From positions 35,256 to 99,255 of the forward strand of contig JAQSXJ010000012.1 of NCBI GenBank assembly GCA_029256725.1: a stretch of 64,000 nucleotides of DNA, in the 5' to 3' direction. The position numbers and the translations under genes were made by a program. How positions within the stretch are numbered: the first letter of the stretch is position 1; each line of letters starts with the position of its first letter. The stretch is from Anaerocolumna sp. GTDB lineage: Bacteria; Bacillota; Clostridia; Lachnospirales; Lachnospiraceae. The notes beneath the pieces were generated by a model. It saw only the letters and a program-made list of their open reading frames with translations. It did no database searches and was not told the origin of the DNA. This document shows positions 63,253-64,000 of the stretch, one piece after another.

Positions 63253-64000
63253 TCAACAGACCACTTCCGTTGTTTCCTTCAGCAGCTTATCAATATCTGA
63301 TGGATCTAAATCCGTAACATTTTTAACCTTCTCAAGGGCTTCTGCACCAGCTTCATAGATCTGTCCTTTCCATCTTAAGCGATAACCGCTCTCCAGACCA
63401 CAGACACCGGGATTCGTACTACCGAGGAACAGTTCCGGTGATTCAAACAGAGTAAACTTCTCTTTATAGGGAATGTGCCCTAAAGGACAGAAATATACGC
63501 AGTTGCCGCATTCATTGCACAAACCGTCACGATGCATGATATATACTTTCCCATCTCCTTCCGTCTTTTTGTTTGCCCTGTTAGGACAGACATCGGTGCA
63601 TTGCCTGCACTTAGCACAAAAAGCTGAATAATCCTTCGAAGGCACTGTTTTATTCTTCTTAACTTTCTTCCAGTAGTTTCTATCCTGTTCTGCGGCATTT
63701 GCCAACGCAGATAATTTTTTCCTGTCAATCCTTTCAGGTATTTCTTTAAGTTCTGCTGCGATGGCTTTATAAAGGTTCGTAAGATTCTTATACCCCCCGG
63801 TCTTTAATAGCAAAGTGGATACCGTAACCGGTTTGATTCCTGTTTCTAGGATAGCAGTAATGTTGCCGCTGTCAGCTCCTCCGGAATAGGACATGGATAT
63901 ATCTTCTTTTATTATTTCTTCAAGTGCTTCCCGTAAAGCTGCTGCTACTCCTACGGTTATAGGGTAGAGAGCAGGCCCGGACAGATACATTGCCTCTCCC
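63253..64000 (-). CDS. ygfK: Putative selenate reductase subunit YgfK, C-terminal part (gene continues beyond window)
   Basis: The frame enters from the window edge (GEAMYLSGPALYPITVGV) and ends at 63253, so about 249 C-terminal residues of a protein that normally has about 1000 are visible. Two 4Fe-4S motifs: CAKCRQCTDVCPNRA (near 145 of the visible part) and CNECGNCVYFCPLG (near 180). YgfK is an iron-sulfur flavoprotein of the glutamate-synthase small-subunit type that accompanies molybdenum hydroxylases and YgeX/YgeY. It may carry electrons to or from xanthine dehydrogenase. The ATG at 63990 is internal. Confidence 0.9.
   Translation of the reverse strand, partial: GEAMYLSGPALYPITVGVAAALREALEEIIKEDISMSYSGGADSGNITAILETGIKPVTVSTLLLKTGGYKNLTNLYKAIAAELKEIPERIDRKKLSALANAAEQDRNYWKKVKKNKTVPSKDYSAFCAKCRQCTDVCPNRANKKTEGDGKVYIMHRDGLCNECGNCVYFCPLGHIPYKEKFTLFESPELFLGSTNPGVCGLESGYRLRWKGQIYEAGAEALEKVKNVTDLDPSDIDKLLKETTEVVC

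Overview
The window looks like a low-GC, endospore-forming Clostridia chromosome, most likely Lachnospiraceae. Reasons: an alpha/beta-type small acid-soluble spore protein, the rho-rpmE-DUF1385-prmC-prfA gene order, tig-clpP-clpX next to lon-engB, and AGGAGG-type ribosome binding sites with frequent GTG and TTG starts. This is inference from content; no 16S gene is present. Most genes lie on the minus strand.

Layout. 1-3.5 kb: a nucleoside-type ABC importer (two permeases, one double ATPase) with its own promoter and an attenuator-like terminator. 3.9-13.7 kb: biotin ligase, a small membrane protein, argF with an unusual leader, patatin-like phospholipase, LTA-synthase-like sulfatase, ThuA-like protein, NfeD/SPFH pair, SpoU methyltransferase. 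13.8-20.4 kb: a metG remnant and a two-component system next to an ABC exporter whose permease is broken. 20.4-24.5 kb: an AT-rich island with a lactococcin-972-type bacteriocin ABC module joined to a wrecked UvrD-like helicase. 24.9-30.5 kb: prfA, a disrupted prmC, a DUF1385 protein, rpmE, rho. 31-42.6 kb: malic enzyme, radical SAM, DUF4364, engB, lon, clpX, clpP, tig, glmM, SASP. 42.8-48.2 kb: alanine symporter, truncated DJ-1, YjfB, ddl, LacI regulator, YbaK. 48.5-53.8 kb: a second and complete nucleoside ABC importer with its BMP lipoprotein. 54-64 kb: aminotransferase, a repeat/IS30 graveyard, then selenium-linked xanthine dehydrogenase, an N-acyl-D-amino-acid-deacylase-like amidohydrolase, YgeY, YgeX and YgfK. 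The last group resembles the purine/uric-acid degradation clusters of gut anaerobes.

Physiology. Two BMP-type importers and the Xdh/YgeY/YgeX/YgfK group together suggest that purines or nucleosides are imported and degraded to ammonia and pyruvate-level carbon through 2,3-diaminopropionate. That link is inference.

The most striking feature is damage and small repeats. At least six genes carry internal deletions or frameshifts (metG fragment, ftsX/ATPase junction, helicase, an N-terminally truncated hypothetical gene, prmC, DJ-1). There is a 213-bp near-perfect palindrome beside an IS30 remnant, a 162-bp MITE-like element, an 85-bp hairpin, an 18-19-bp tandem repeat, and two families of short hairpin/ribosome-binding-site cassettes, each reused upstream of two unrelated genes. 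I found no tRNA, rRNA or CRISPR array.
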